A stretch of 5,609 nucleotides of DNA. Source: Anaerolineales bacterium. GTDB lineage: Bacteria > Chloroflexota > Anaerolineae > Anaerolineales > Villigracilaceae. Shown here one piece after another: positions 1 through 5,609 of this stretch (position 1 is its first letter; each line of letters opens with the position of its first letter). The position numbers were made by a program, and so were the translations under genes. Under the pieces are notes generated by a model. That model was not told the origin of the DNA. It worked only from the letters and a program-made list of their open reading frames with translations, and did not search any database. The stretch is taken from contig JAOZOM010000125.1 in NCBI GenBank assembly GCA_029933275.1, positions 1 to 5,609 on the forward strand. The letters are read 5' to 3'.

Positions 1-737
1 TGGTGCCTTTCAAATGGCTCGTTTATTTACCTGAAACCGAAGAATATGTTGAAGCAGGCACAGCCCCTGAAGGCGCAAAGGTACTGACTATCTCCGGCAC
101 GCAAGTCCGTGAAGATTATCTCGCCAAAGGAAAATTGCTCCCTGAATGGTTCACCCGTCCCGAAACCGCCGAAATCCTGCGCGAATCTTATCCCGCAAAA
201 CATGAGCAAGGTTTCTGTGTTTGGTTCACCGGTCTCAGTGGCTCCGGTAAATCGGCTACGGCACGCGCCCTCACCGATCTGCTCCTTGAGCGCGGTAAAC
301 GCCTCACCGTTCTTGATGGCGATGTCGTTCGCACGCACCTTTCCAAAGGTCTCGGCTTCAGTGCCGAAGATCGTGACACCAATATCATGCGCATCGGCTA
401 CGTCGCCGGTGAAATCGTCCGTCAGGGCGGCAATGTGATTTGTGCGGCAATTAGCCCCTATCGCAATGCCCGCAACGAAGCCCGCAAACTCGTCCCCGAA
501 GGCAATTTTATTATGACTCACGTAGATACCCCTCTCGAAGTCTGCGAAGCTCGTGATGTCAAAGGTCTCTACGCAATGGCGCGCCGAGGCGAAATCAAAG
601 GTTTCACCGGCGTTGATGATCCATACGAAGAACCCATCAATCCCGAAATTACAGTTACAGGTGATGTAGTCTCTCCCGAAGAAAACGCAATGAAAATTAT
701 CGGATATTTGGAAGAACAAGGTTTCCTGATTAAATAA
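1..737 (+). CDS. cysC: Bifunctional sulfate adenylyltransferase / adenylylsulfate kinase, 3' part (5' end outside window)
   Basis: The reading frame is open from the first base and ends at TAA 735-737, so the gene is cut by the window edge. The GTG at 3-5 is probably an internal Val codon, not a start. Counting from it, residues 1-62 match the C-terminal end of ATP sulfurylase (ISGTQVRE at 30-37, then LPEWFTRPE at 46-54). Residues about 67-244 are a full APS kinase domain: Walker A GLSGSGKS at 77-84, DGD at 105-107, FSAEDRDTNIMRIG at 119-132, ISPYRNAR at 150-157, KGLY at 187-190 and GFTGVDDPYE at 200-209. All expected motifs are intact. In this family the sulfurylase half makes APS from sulfate and ATP, and the kinase half phosphorylates APS to PAPS in the cytoplasm. 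PAPS feeds sulfate reduction or sulfotransferases; the window does not show which. By eye the gene is richer in G+C than the three genes after it. The catalytic core of the sulfurylase is not visible, so its activity cannot be judged. Confidence 0.93.
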   Translation, partial: VPFKWLVYLPETEEYVEAGTAPEGAKVLTISGTQVREDYLAKGKLLPEWFTRPETAEILRESYPAKHEQGFCVWFTGLSGSGKSATARALTDLLLERGKRLTVLDGDVVRTHLSKGLGFSAEDRDTNIMRIGYVAGEIVRQGGNVICAAISPYRNARNEARKLVPEGNFIMTHVDTPLEVCEARDVKGLYAMARRGEIKGFTGVDDPYEEPINPEITVTGDVVSPEENAMKIIGYLEEQGFLIK

Positions 738-757
738 CCCCCAAGCAGAAACGATTT

Positions 758-829
758 AACCGCAAATCCTCGCAAATCTTCGCGAAAATTTAGAGATGAT
801 TTGTGAAGATTTGCGGTTTTTATTTTTTA
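758..829 (+). terminator. Long imperfect palindrome plus T tract: probable Rho-independent terminator
   Basis: The arms 758-768 (AACCGCAAATC) and 808-818 (GATTTGCGGTT) are perfect reverse complements. Pairing continues inward with scattered mismatches to about 785/791, giving a stem of roughly 28 positions centred near 788. A T-rich tract follows at 817-828. The left arm also has a 10-base period, with CGCAAATC units starting at 761 and 771 and a degenerate unit at 781. The hairpin begins 20 bases after the kinase stop codon, a normal terminator position. Its T tract runs directly into the next gene's start codon, which is unusual. The same structure could instead be a mobile palindromic repeat that has been co-opted, or an mRNA processing site. 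Terminator activity is inferred from structure only. Confidence 0.65.
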
Positions 830-2385
830 TGAACAGAAAAACTGCCTTCGCCCTCATATTAGGCTTGCTCACTGCGAGTGGAGTTTGGTTGCTGAAAACC
901 AGCACCCCCTTTGGTCTCGGTCTAACGGATGATGCCATCTCCTACATCGCCGCGGCTCGTGCCTTATTGGCGGGACAGGGCTTTACGCGTATTTGGCTCG
1001 CAACGGGACTAGAGCCGATCACCCATTGGCCCCCCGCTTTCCCCGCGACCCTCGCCGCAATTAGTCTCCTCCTAAAAATAGACCCTTATAGAAGCGCGCG
1101 CTTCCTAAACATCCTGATTTTCGGTGCAAATGCAGGGATTTTGGGATTGCTTGGCTATAAGATGACAAAATCCTATCTCGAAAGCATCCTGCTCTCTATT
1201 CTTTTCCTATCTAGTAGTTCCCTTCTCCGTCTCCATGCTCAAGCCCTAAGCGAACCGCTTTATCTTTTTATCAGTTTGCTCGCATTTTTGGCGTTTGCAA
1301 ATGCGCTCCGCATGGTCTCTCAAAAGCAACCGACTTCAGTCGGCTTTGTATCCGTAGCACGGGGATTAAGCCCCGTGCGTTGGCTCATCCTCGCTGGTTT
1401 TCTCACAGGGCTTTCCTATCTCACGCGCTACGCCGCATTATCATTAATCGCAACTTTCATCGTTGCCATTTTCATCCTCTACCCTACATGGCGAAAACGC
1501 TTCACCTCTTTAGCATTCTTTCTCACAGGTGCGCTACCTCCCGTCCTCGCGTGGATGTTACGCAATAAATTAGTTGGCGGAAGTGCGACCAATCGCACCT
1601 TCCAGTGGCATCCTGTTACGCAAGAAAATATTTTTCGCGGACTCAGGTCTTTTTTTCAATTTCTCCTCCCTCTTCCCAAAATCTCCTCTTTTTTTAATCA
1701 GCCCTTTTTTTTAATTCTTTTCTCCTTATTAATTGCACTTGCTTTACTTTTTTGGATTCTCCCGAAGAGCATAAAATACTTCCTAAAATCGGATGAAAAC
1801 CCTCGCCCCGCGGTACTGCCTTTTATCACCACACTCTATATTTTTAGCTATTTAGGCTCTCTACTCATATCCCTTTTCCTCTTCGATGCCGCGACCCCAC
1901 TCAACGACAGGATTCTCTCCCCCGTTTATCTCGCTATTTTGATTATGCTTGTTTATTTTATCCATAAGCTCTTTGAACAAAATAAAATAACCTTGCGTAT
2001 TCTCTCCATAATATTGGCTTTCTTTCTTTTCAGCACATCCCTCATTGCTCAAATTCACACGGTTGGCGAATTAAAAGAATCCCCGCTCGGATTTGCCTCC
2101 TGGCGTTGGCGAGAATCGACCGTAATGGAGGTAATCCGCGATTTGCCGGAAGATGTTGAAATCTACACCAATCAACCCCCTGCCGTCTATTTCTGGACAG
2201 GTCGCCCCTCCTATAGTCTTTGGGGTGGACAACCTGATCCCGTTCGAGAAGGCGATGCGGTTCTCGCGATTTTCTTCCCGCCCGAAGCAGACACGCCCGA
2301 ATATCAGGCTTGGTTTGCAAAAACCACCGCAGAATTAGAAGCGATTCAAAAATCAGGCTTAGGTAATCTTTATCAGAATAAATAA
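829..2385 (+). CDS. GT39/PMT-like polytopic membrane glycosyltransferase (copy 1)
   Basis: This encodes a 518-residue membrane protein, probably a GT-C fold glycosyltransferase moving a sugar from a polyprenyl-phosphate donor outside the cytoplasmic membrane. It has a first membrane helix at about 5-22, then a loop with TDDAISY (Asp34 and Asp35), where GT-C enzymes usually carry catalytic or metal-binding acids. It continues with THWPP at 65-69, roughly ten more hydrophobic segments (for example 92-110, 141-160, 202-218, 226-243, 290-312, 330-352, 362-379, 388-407), LTRY at 198-201, and a soluble C-terminal part from about 410 with TNQPPAVYFW at 447-456. The ATG at 829 is preferred to an in-frame ATG at 796: the extra residues would be encoded by the terminator palindrome, and the paralog at 3949 begins at the matching place. 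No convincing ribosome binding site is seen before 829. Residues about 168-182 are an insertion absent from the paralog. The exact sugar and acceptor are unknown; the family call is by motif and topology. Confidence 0.82.
   Translation: MNRKTAFALILGLLTASGVWLLKTSTPFGLGLTDDAISYIAAARALLAGQGFTRIWLATGLEPITHWPPAFPATLAAISLLLKIDPYRSARFLNILIFGANAGILGLLGYKMTKSYLESILLSILFLSSSSLLRLHAQALSEPLYLFISLLAFLAFANALRMVSQKQPTSVGFVSVARGLSPVRWLILAGFLTGLSYLTRYAALSLIATFIVAIFILYPTWRKRFTSLAFFLTGALPPVLAWMLRNKLVGGSATNRTFQWHPVTQENIFRGLRSFFQFLLPLPKISSFFNQPFFLILFSLLIALALLFWILPKSIKYFLKSDENPRPAVLPFITTLYIFSYLGSLLISLFLFDAATPLNDRILSPVYLAILIMLVYFIHKLFEQNKITLRILSIILAFFLFSTSLIAQIHTVGELKESPLGFASWRWRESTVMEVIRDLPEDVEIYTNQPPAVYFWTGRPSYSLWGGQPDPVREGDAVLAIFFPPEADTPEYQAWFAKTTAELEAIQKSGLGNLYQNK
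1328..1379. repeat. Double-hairpin palindromic element inserted in frame within a coding sequence
   Basis: Two compact inverted repeats lie side by side inside the glycosyltransferase gene. The first is CCGACT-TC-AGTCGG at 1330-1343. The second is GCACGGGG at 1357-1364 pairing with CCCCGTGC at 1371-1378 around a 6-base centre. The 13 bases between them are unpaired. In the gene's frame the block reads PTSVGFVSVARGLSP and has no stop. The paralog at 3949 has 8 residues between the shared Arg and Trp that flank this site, against 23 here, so the net gain is 15 residues (45 bases). The site falls in a loop between two membrane helices. I infer insertion of a small palindromic repeat comparable in principle to the in-gene palindromic elements known from Rickettsia. 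No target duplication is obvious. Other genomic copies cannot be seen from this window. Confidence 0.7.
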
Positions 2386-2388
2386 GGG
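2384..2388 (+). promoter_or_regulatory. Ribosome binding site overlapping the upstream stop codon
   Basis: AAGGG at 2384-2388 uses the last two bases of the preceding gene's TAA and sits 7 bases before the ATG at 2396. The gap between the genes is only 10 bases. This fixes the start of the GT87-like gene and points to co-transcription and probable translational coupling with the gene before it. Confidence 0.7.
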
Positions 2389-2395
2389 TTTTCTT

Positions 2396-3844
2396 ATGCG
2401 CAGAAAAAACAGCCTCATCCTCATCATCTTGGGGATAATCTCTATTCTCTTCTCTCTCCTCACAGACACTTTAGGCTTTGGGCAAAACGGGGAGATTTTG
2501 GGAGCTAAACAAATTCTCGGCATAGAATTTGGCATTGCGCTGATTATCATTGGAATCGGACTATACACTGTCAAGAACGAAAATCGCACAAAAATAACGC
2601 CAAAAGAAATTTTCGCAAAAATACTCGATCTCCCTGTGCTTTTCTGGGTCTTACTCACTTTTCTAATCCTCTATCTTTTATTTTTTATCCCCCCGCTCTT
2701 CTTCTCTGAAATCAGAATTCAATACTTCGTCAAATATATCCCCGATGCTTGGACAACGCGCATCGGTTTTGATATAGATACAACGCTGAAACATATCAAC
2801 GCGTGGCTCACTGAAGGAACTTCTCTCTACGCTGATGGCATTGTCCCCTATACGCCGCTGACTCTCGCTTTATTCACCCCTTTTCTCCTTTTAGGATACC
2901 CCGTATATTACAAAGCCTTATCGTTATTGACTATTTTTAGCTATTTTCTGGCCACTTTCCTCTTCCCTCTTGCGCTAAGCAAGAAAAAAGAATACGGCAT
3001 TCTGATTTTATTGGGTGTGAGCGGACTTTTCTCTTACGGCTTTCAATTTGAATTGGAACGAGGGCAATTTAACATCATTGCTTTTGCGCTGGTTTTATTC
3101 GCAATCTATATTTTTCATTATCAACATAAATTTCGTTATTTTGCCTATCTTTTCTTTTCCCTCGCGCTGCAATTAAAGCTATATCCCGCTATTTTTATTC
3201 TCATGCTCGTCAAAGATTGGCGGGACTGGAAAAATAATCTCAAACGATTTATCGCGTTGGGCATCGCTAATTTCTTGCTCCTTTTTGTGCTTGGCGTAGA
3301 AATTTTCAACGATTTCATCGCCCAAATCATCAACCGGGCAAATATGCAAAGCTCCCGATACGAAGATCTTTCCATCTCCGGCTTTAGTTATTATCTTTCG
3401 GAAGAAGCAAAAATTATTTCTCCCCAAACTGCTGATTTAATCGGCAAAGTATTTTTGTTTTTTCTCGCGATCGCAATTTTTGCCATCATCGTTCATCTTT
3501 ATCGCCAAGATAAAAAAGGCATCAACCCCTATTTATTTTTAATCCTCACCATCGCGGCTTTGATGATTCCCGCAGCGAGTTTTGACTATAAATTAACCGT
3601 TCTAATTGTCCCGATGATTCTCTTTTTCAATAGCTTGCCTGATATCAAAACCTTCCCCAAAAAGCTCCTTTTCACGGGAGCGGTTCTTCTCACCTCCGCT
3701 GCTTATTGGTCAACGCTCTATCCCTACGAAGTAAAAATGCCCTTCCTCGCGAGAAATTCCCTTGCCCTCTTGGTGATTTTATTTGCGCTCGGTTTTCTAT
3801 ATCTTCTTTTGAAAGGGAGATATGAGAATATCCGGGATAGTTAG
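2396..3844 (+). CDS. GT87 (DUF2029)-like polytopic membrane glycosyltransferase
   Basis: This encodes a 482-residue protein with about 12-14 hydrophobic segments (for example 6-24, 41-58, 80-103, 173-194, 225-240, 247-272, 284-301, 350-367, 378-394, 424-440, 452-472). Features typical of the GT87/DUF2029 group are an acidic loop with GFDIDTTLKHINAW at 124-137 followed by YTPL at 152-155, ERGQFN at 221-226 at the start of a helix, LKLYP at 260-264, and a late SFDYKLTVLIVP at 395-406. Known members, such as mycobacterial mannosyltransferases, use polyprenyl-phosphate sugars at the membrane. Here the donor and acceptor are not known. The two hydrophobic segments before residue 60 look like an N-terminal addition to the core. 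The start is supported by a good ribosome binding site 10 bases after the previous gene. The coding sequence is AT-rich by eye, with many T runs from the hydrophobic codons. A different GT-C subfamily is possible, but membrane glycosyltransferase is the best reading. Confidence 0.78.
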   Translation: MRRKNSLILIILGIISILFSLLTDTLGFGQNGEILGAKQILGIEFGIALIIIGIGLYTVKNENRTKITPKEIFAKILDLPVLFWVLLTFLILYLLFFIPPLFFSEIRIQYFVKYIPDAWTTRIGFDIDTTLKHINAWLTEGTSLYADGIVPYTPLTLALFTPFLLLGYPVYYKALSLLTIFSYFLATFLFPLALSKKKEYGILILLGVSGLFSYGFQFELERGQFNIIAFALVLFAIYIFHYQHKFRYFAYLFFSLALQLKLYPAIFILMLVKDWRDWKNNLKRFIALGIANFLLLFVLGVEIFNDFIAQIINRANMQSSRYEDLSISGFSYYLSEEAKIISPQTADLIGKVFLFFLAIAIFAIIVHLYRQDKKGINPYLFLILTIAALMIPAASFDYKLTVLIVPMILFFNSLPDIKTFPKKLLFTGAVLLTSAAYWSTLYPYEVKMPFLARNSLALLVILFALGFLYLLLKGRYENIRDS

Positions 3845-3936
3845 CCCCCTGTTTCGGCTCTCGGAATGTTGGGAATCACGCGGCAAGTTTTGGGACAGGT
3901 GCGATTCGCTGTTTCATATCCGATTAATTGTTTTTT

Positions 3937-3940
3937 AGGA
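3937..3940 (+). promoter_or_regulatory. Ribosome binding site choosing the ATG at 3949
   Basis: AGGA at 3937-3940 lies 8 bases before the ATG at 3949. It decides against the in-frame TTG at 3928, which would put the binding site inside the coding region. The rest of the 104-base gap (3845-3948) shows no convincing promoter, terminator or hairpin, so read-through from the GT87-like gene is the simplest view. Confidence 0.65.
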
Positions 3941-3948
3941 AAATTTTT

Positions 3949-5475
3949 ATGCAGAAAAAGAAGCGATTCTATGCCTTCATCCTTGTTTTGGGCTTGCTGG
4001 CCGGTTTAGGAGCTTGGTTGCTGAAAATCAGCACCCCCTTCGGTCTCGGATTGACAGATGATGCCATCTCGTACATCGCCGCGGCTCGTGCTTTGTTGGC
4101 GGGAAAAGGTTTTACTCGCATCTGGCTCGCCAGCGGGCAGAAGCCCATCACGCATTGGCCCCCTCTTTTCTCCGCATTGATTGCCTTCCCCAGCTTTATC
4201 TTGAATATAGACCCTTATCGCGGCGCGCGCATTGTTAATATTTTAATTTACGGATTAAATACTGCCCTCTTGGCGTGGCTGGGCTGGCGAATGACGCGTT
4301 CGTATTTAGCGGGAATTTTTCTCGGGCTACTTTCGTTGAGTAATGGCATTTTGCTGAGAATGAACGCGTATGCTTTAAGCGAACCGCTTTATATCACTTT
4401 TACTTTGTTCGTTTTTTTGACTTTTGCGCGCTATCTCGAAAGAGAAAAGAAAGGTTGGCTCGTCCTTGCCGGTTTTCTAACGGGATTAGCCTACCTGACG
4501 CGCTATGTGGGATTATCCATTTTAGCGACCTTGCTTGTTGCTATTATCATCCTGCGCCCAACGTGGAAAAAACGATTCGTTGCTCTCAGCATTTATCTCC
4601 TCGGTGCACTTCCCCCAATCTTGTTGTGGATGGGACGGAATAAGCTCCTCAGCGGGAAAACAACCAATCGCGTGATGGCGTGGCATCCGGTAACCGCACA
4701 GAATATCCTGCGCGGTATCAACGCTACAACGCAATTTCTTATTCCCGTTGAAGGGTGGTGGGATAGGTTACAAGAAGTCCCTTATTTCTTTACTAGCCTG
4801 ATTTTGTTGATTATAGCGGGGTTATTTTTCTGGGTAATGAAAAAATCATTACGCGCCTTTTTAAAACCGGATTCGGAACGCCCCGAAGCGATTTCTTTGA
4901 TTGTTGGTATTTATATTTTAGGGTATTTAGGATCATTACTTTTCTCGCTCAGTTTTTTTGATGGTTCTACACCGCTTAACCACCGAATTCTCACGCCCCT
5001 TTATCTATCCCTGCTGATTCTCCTCCCCTCAATCGGGATGTGGGTCTGGCGCAAAGAAAATATGTATGCCCGCATTGCGCTGCTTATCGCGGCAATTTTC
5101 ATTTTGCTTACTTCGACCATAACACAGGTGAAAACTCTCCGCGTTTTGCGCGAGGATGCACAGAGATTTGCCTCTTGGCGTTGGCGGGAAAACGCAGTTA
5201 TGGATGCGATTAGCGAATTGCCGAAAGAGATGCCCCTCTACACTAACCAACCCCCCGCGGTTTACTTCTGGGCGGATCATCCCGCCTTTATTTTGCCGGG
5301 GAGCGATGAAGAGATTTTGCAAATAAACGCAGAAATCGCCAAAAGGAACGCGGCTTTTGCCTTTTTCCCGCATGGTTTATTTGAGTACGAAGAAGGGCAA
5401 ATTCCGCTTCTTATTGAGGGTTTGAGTATTATCGAAAATACTGATTTGGATACGCTTTACGGGGGCCAACCTTGA
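3949..5475 (+). CDS. GT39/PMT-like polytopic membrane glycosyltransferase (copy 2, paralog of the gene at 829)
   Basis: This encodes a 508-residue membrane protein that aligns end to end with the product at 829-2385. Shared blocks include STPFGLGLTDDAISYIAAAR starting at residue 28 (Asp37 and Asp38 in the first outer loop), GFTRIWLA at 54-61, THWPP at 68-72, IDPYRGAR at 87-94, ALSEPLY at 142-148, LAGFLTGLAYLTRY at 173-186, ATNR/TTNR then WHPVT at 245-249, FASWRWRE at 407-414 and TNQPPAVYFW at 432-441. There are about 10-12 membrane helices and a soluble C-terminal tail from roughly residue 395. The likely role is lipid-linked sugar transfer at the outer face of the cytoplasmic membrane; the substrate is unknown. 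It lacks the 15-residue palindrome-coded insertion of copy 1. The last 60 or so residues differ strongly between the copies, so they may recognise different acceptors. The start rests on AGGA at 3937 and on alignment with the other copy's N-terminus. Confidence 0.84.
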   Translation: MQKKKRFYAFILVLGLLAGLGAWLLKISTPFGLGLTDDAISYIAAARALLAGKGFTRIWLASGQKPITHWPPLFSALIAFPSFILNIDPYRGARIVNILIYGLNTALLAWLGWRMTRSYLAGIFLGLLSLSNGILLRMNAYALSEPLYITFTLFVFLTFARYLEREKKGWLVLAGFLTGLAYLTRYVGLSILATLLVAIIILRPTWKKRFVALSIYLLGALPPILLWMGRNKLLSGKTTNRVMAWHPVTAQNILRGINATTQFLIPVEGWWDRLQEVPYFFTSLILLIIAGLFFWVMKKSLRAFLKPDSERPEAISLIVGIYILGYLGSLLFSLSFFDGSTPLNHRILTPLYLSLLILLPSIGMWVWRKENMYARIALLIAAIFILLTSTITQVKTLRVLREDAQRFASWRWRENAVMDAISELPKEMPLYTNQPPAVYFWADHPAFILPGSDEEILQINAEIAKRNAAFAFFPHGLFEYEEGQIPLLIEGLSIIENTDLDTLYGGQP

Positions 5476-5496
5476 GAAACTGTCCGTTTTCTGAGT

Positions 5497-5520
5497 CACA
5501 GATAAATACCGATGAAAAGG
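5497..5520. repeat. Possible degenerate intergenic repeat fragment
   Basis: The segment starts CACAGATAAATACCGATGAA and continues AAGG. It resembles the low-complexity intergenic repeats built on CACAGAT/CGATGAA units that I recall from many environmental bacterial genomes. Only one degenerate copy is visible, so this is a weak call based on recall and not on internal repetition. Confidence 0.2.
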
Positions 5521-5562
5521 GTTTGGAAGGATTTTTGTTTCTTCTTTCACTCACTCATGATA

Positions 5563-5583
5563 AGCGAGATTGAAATCTCTGCT
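5563..5583. repeat. Short hairpin in the 3' flank (first of a pair)
   Basis: GAGATT at 5566-5571 and AATCTC at 5574-5579 are perfect reverse complements around a 2-base centre. Outer AGC (5563-5565) pairs with GCT (5581-5583) across a single bulged T at 5580. No T tract follows directly. It could be a palindromic repeat or part of a compound terminator with the hairpin 3 bases downstream. Confidence 0.5.
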
Positions 5584-5586
5584 CAG

Positions 5587-5609
5587 CCGAAAATTCATTT
5601 TCTGGTTTT
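5587..5609 (+). terminator. Hairpin with following T run at the window edge, possible terminator
   Basis: CCGAAAAT at 5587-5594 pairs with ATTTTC-T-GG at 5597-5605, with one bulged T at 5603, and is followed by TTTT at 5606-5609 where the window ends. The stem is AT-rich and therefore weak. It lies about 110 bases after the last stop codon. Termination of the glycosyltransferase transcript is plausible but unproven, because the T run is cut off by the window end. Confidence 0.35.

Noticed and set aside
27..719. Long open frame on the minus strand across the sulfate gene
   Set aside because: It is antisense to a gene with all APS kinase motifs, its translation resembles no known protein, and it is best explained by the codon bias of the real gene.
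796..828. Earlier in-frame ATG at 796 adding 11 residues to the first glycosyltransferase
   Set aside because: The extra residues (MICEDLRFLFF) are encoded by the right arm and T tract of the palindrome, and the paralog's N-terminus matches the ATG at 829.
801..830. Possible promoter (TTGTGA with TATTTT or TTTTAT) before the first glycosyltransferase
   Set aside because: Spacing is 14 or 18 bases, the elements are part of the palindrome and T tract, and the predicted start site would fall at or after the ATG.
1380..1568. Short + strand open frame beginning near the palindromic element
   Set aside because: It lies in another frame of the glycosyltransferase, and a matching frame at 4455-4643 in the paralog is simply the shadow of the same conserved coding region.
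2042..2320. Minus-strand open frame of 92 codons within the first glycosyltransferase
   Set aside because: It overlaps conserved sense coding sequence such as NQPPAVYFW and has no ribosome binding site or neighbour support; likewise the other short antisense frames at 3145-3427, 4522-4734 and 5029-5373.
3845..3936. Weak inverted matches (GAATC/GATTC) in the gap before the second GT39-like gene
   Set aside because: Five perfect pairs with a long interrupted loop are expected by chance; no T tract or other signal supports a terminator or operator.
3928..3948. Earlier in-frame TTG start for the second GT39-like gene
   Set aside because: It would place the AGGA ribosome binding site inside the gene; the ATG at 3949 is correctly spaced from it and matches the paralog.
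1..5609. CRISPR array, tRNA/rRNA, toxin-antitoxin, defence or phage genes
   Set aside because: No regularly spaced repeats, RNA gene signatures or matching proteins were seen; nearly the whole window is filled by four recognisable genes.

Overview
The window looks like a piece of a bacterial chromosome, most plausibly from an uncultured Chloroflexota (Anaerolineae-like) organism. This assignment is inference. It rests on the ATP sulfurylase-APS kinase fusion, on the style of the multi-membrane-spanning GT-C glycosyltransferases, and on intergenic palindromes of a type I associate with such genomes. No rRNA, tRNA, CRISPR array, transposase or phage gene is visible. All four genes lie on the + strand.

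Layout: (1) 1-737 is the 3' end of a fused sulfate adenylyltransferase / adenylylsulfate kinase gene; the upstream part lies outside the window. (2) 738-828 holds a long imperfect palindrome followed by a T-rich tract, a likely transcription terminator that runs up to the next start codon. (3) 829-2385 is a GT39/PMT-like polytopic membrane glycosyltransferase. It carries an in-frame block with two hairpins (about 1328-1379) that its paralog lacks. (4) 2396-3844 is a GT87 (DUF2029)-like polytopic glycosyltransferase whose ribosome binding site overlaps the previous stop codon. (5) 3949-5475 is a second GT39/PMT-like protein, a clear paralog of the one at 829-2385. (6) 5476-5609 is non-coding and has two adjacent hairpins of similar design, the second followed by T residues.

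The fused kinase would make APS and then PAPS, the activated sulfate used for sulfate assimilation or for sulfotransferases. The three membrane proteins would act at the cytoplasmic membrane, moving sugars from polyprenyl-phosphate donors onto a surface glycan, lipid or protein; their acceptors cannot be read from sequence. The three glycosyltransferase genes probably form one transcription unit, with tight coupling between the first two and a 104-base gap before the third. The terminator-like palindrome suggests that the sulfate gene is transcribed separately, so a link between sulfation and these glycosyltransferases is only a guess.

The most interesting signal is the small palindromic element apparently inserted in frame inside the first glycosyltransferase. 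The paralog 3 kb away serves as an internal control for the uninterrupted state.
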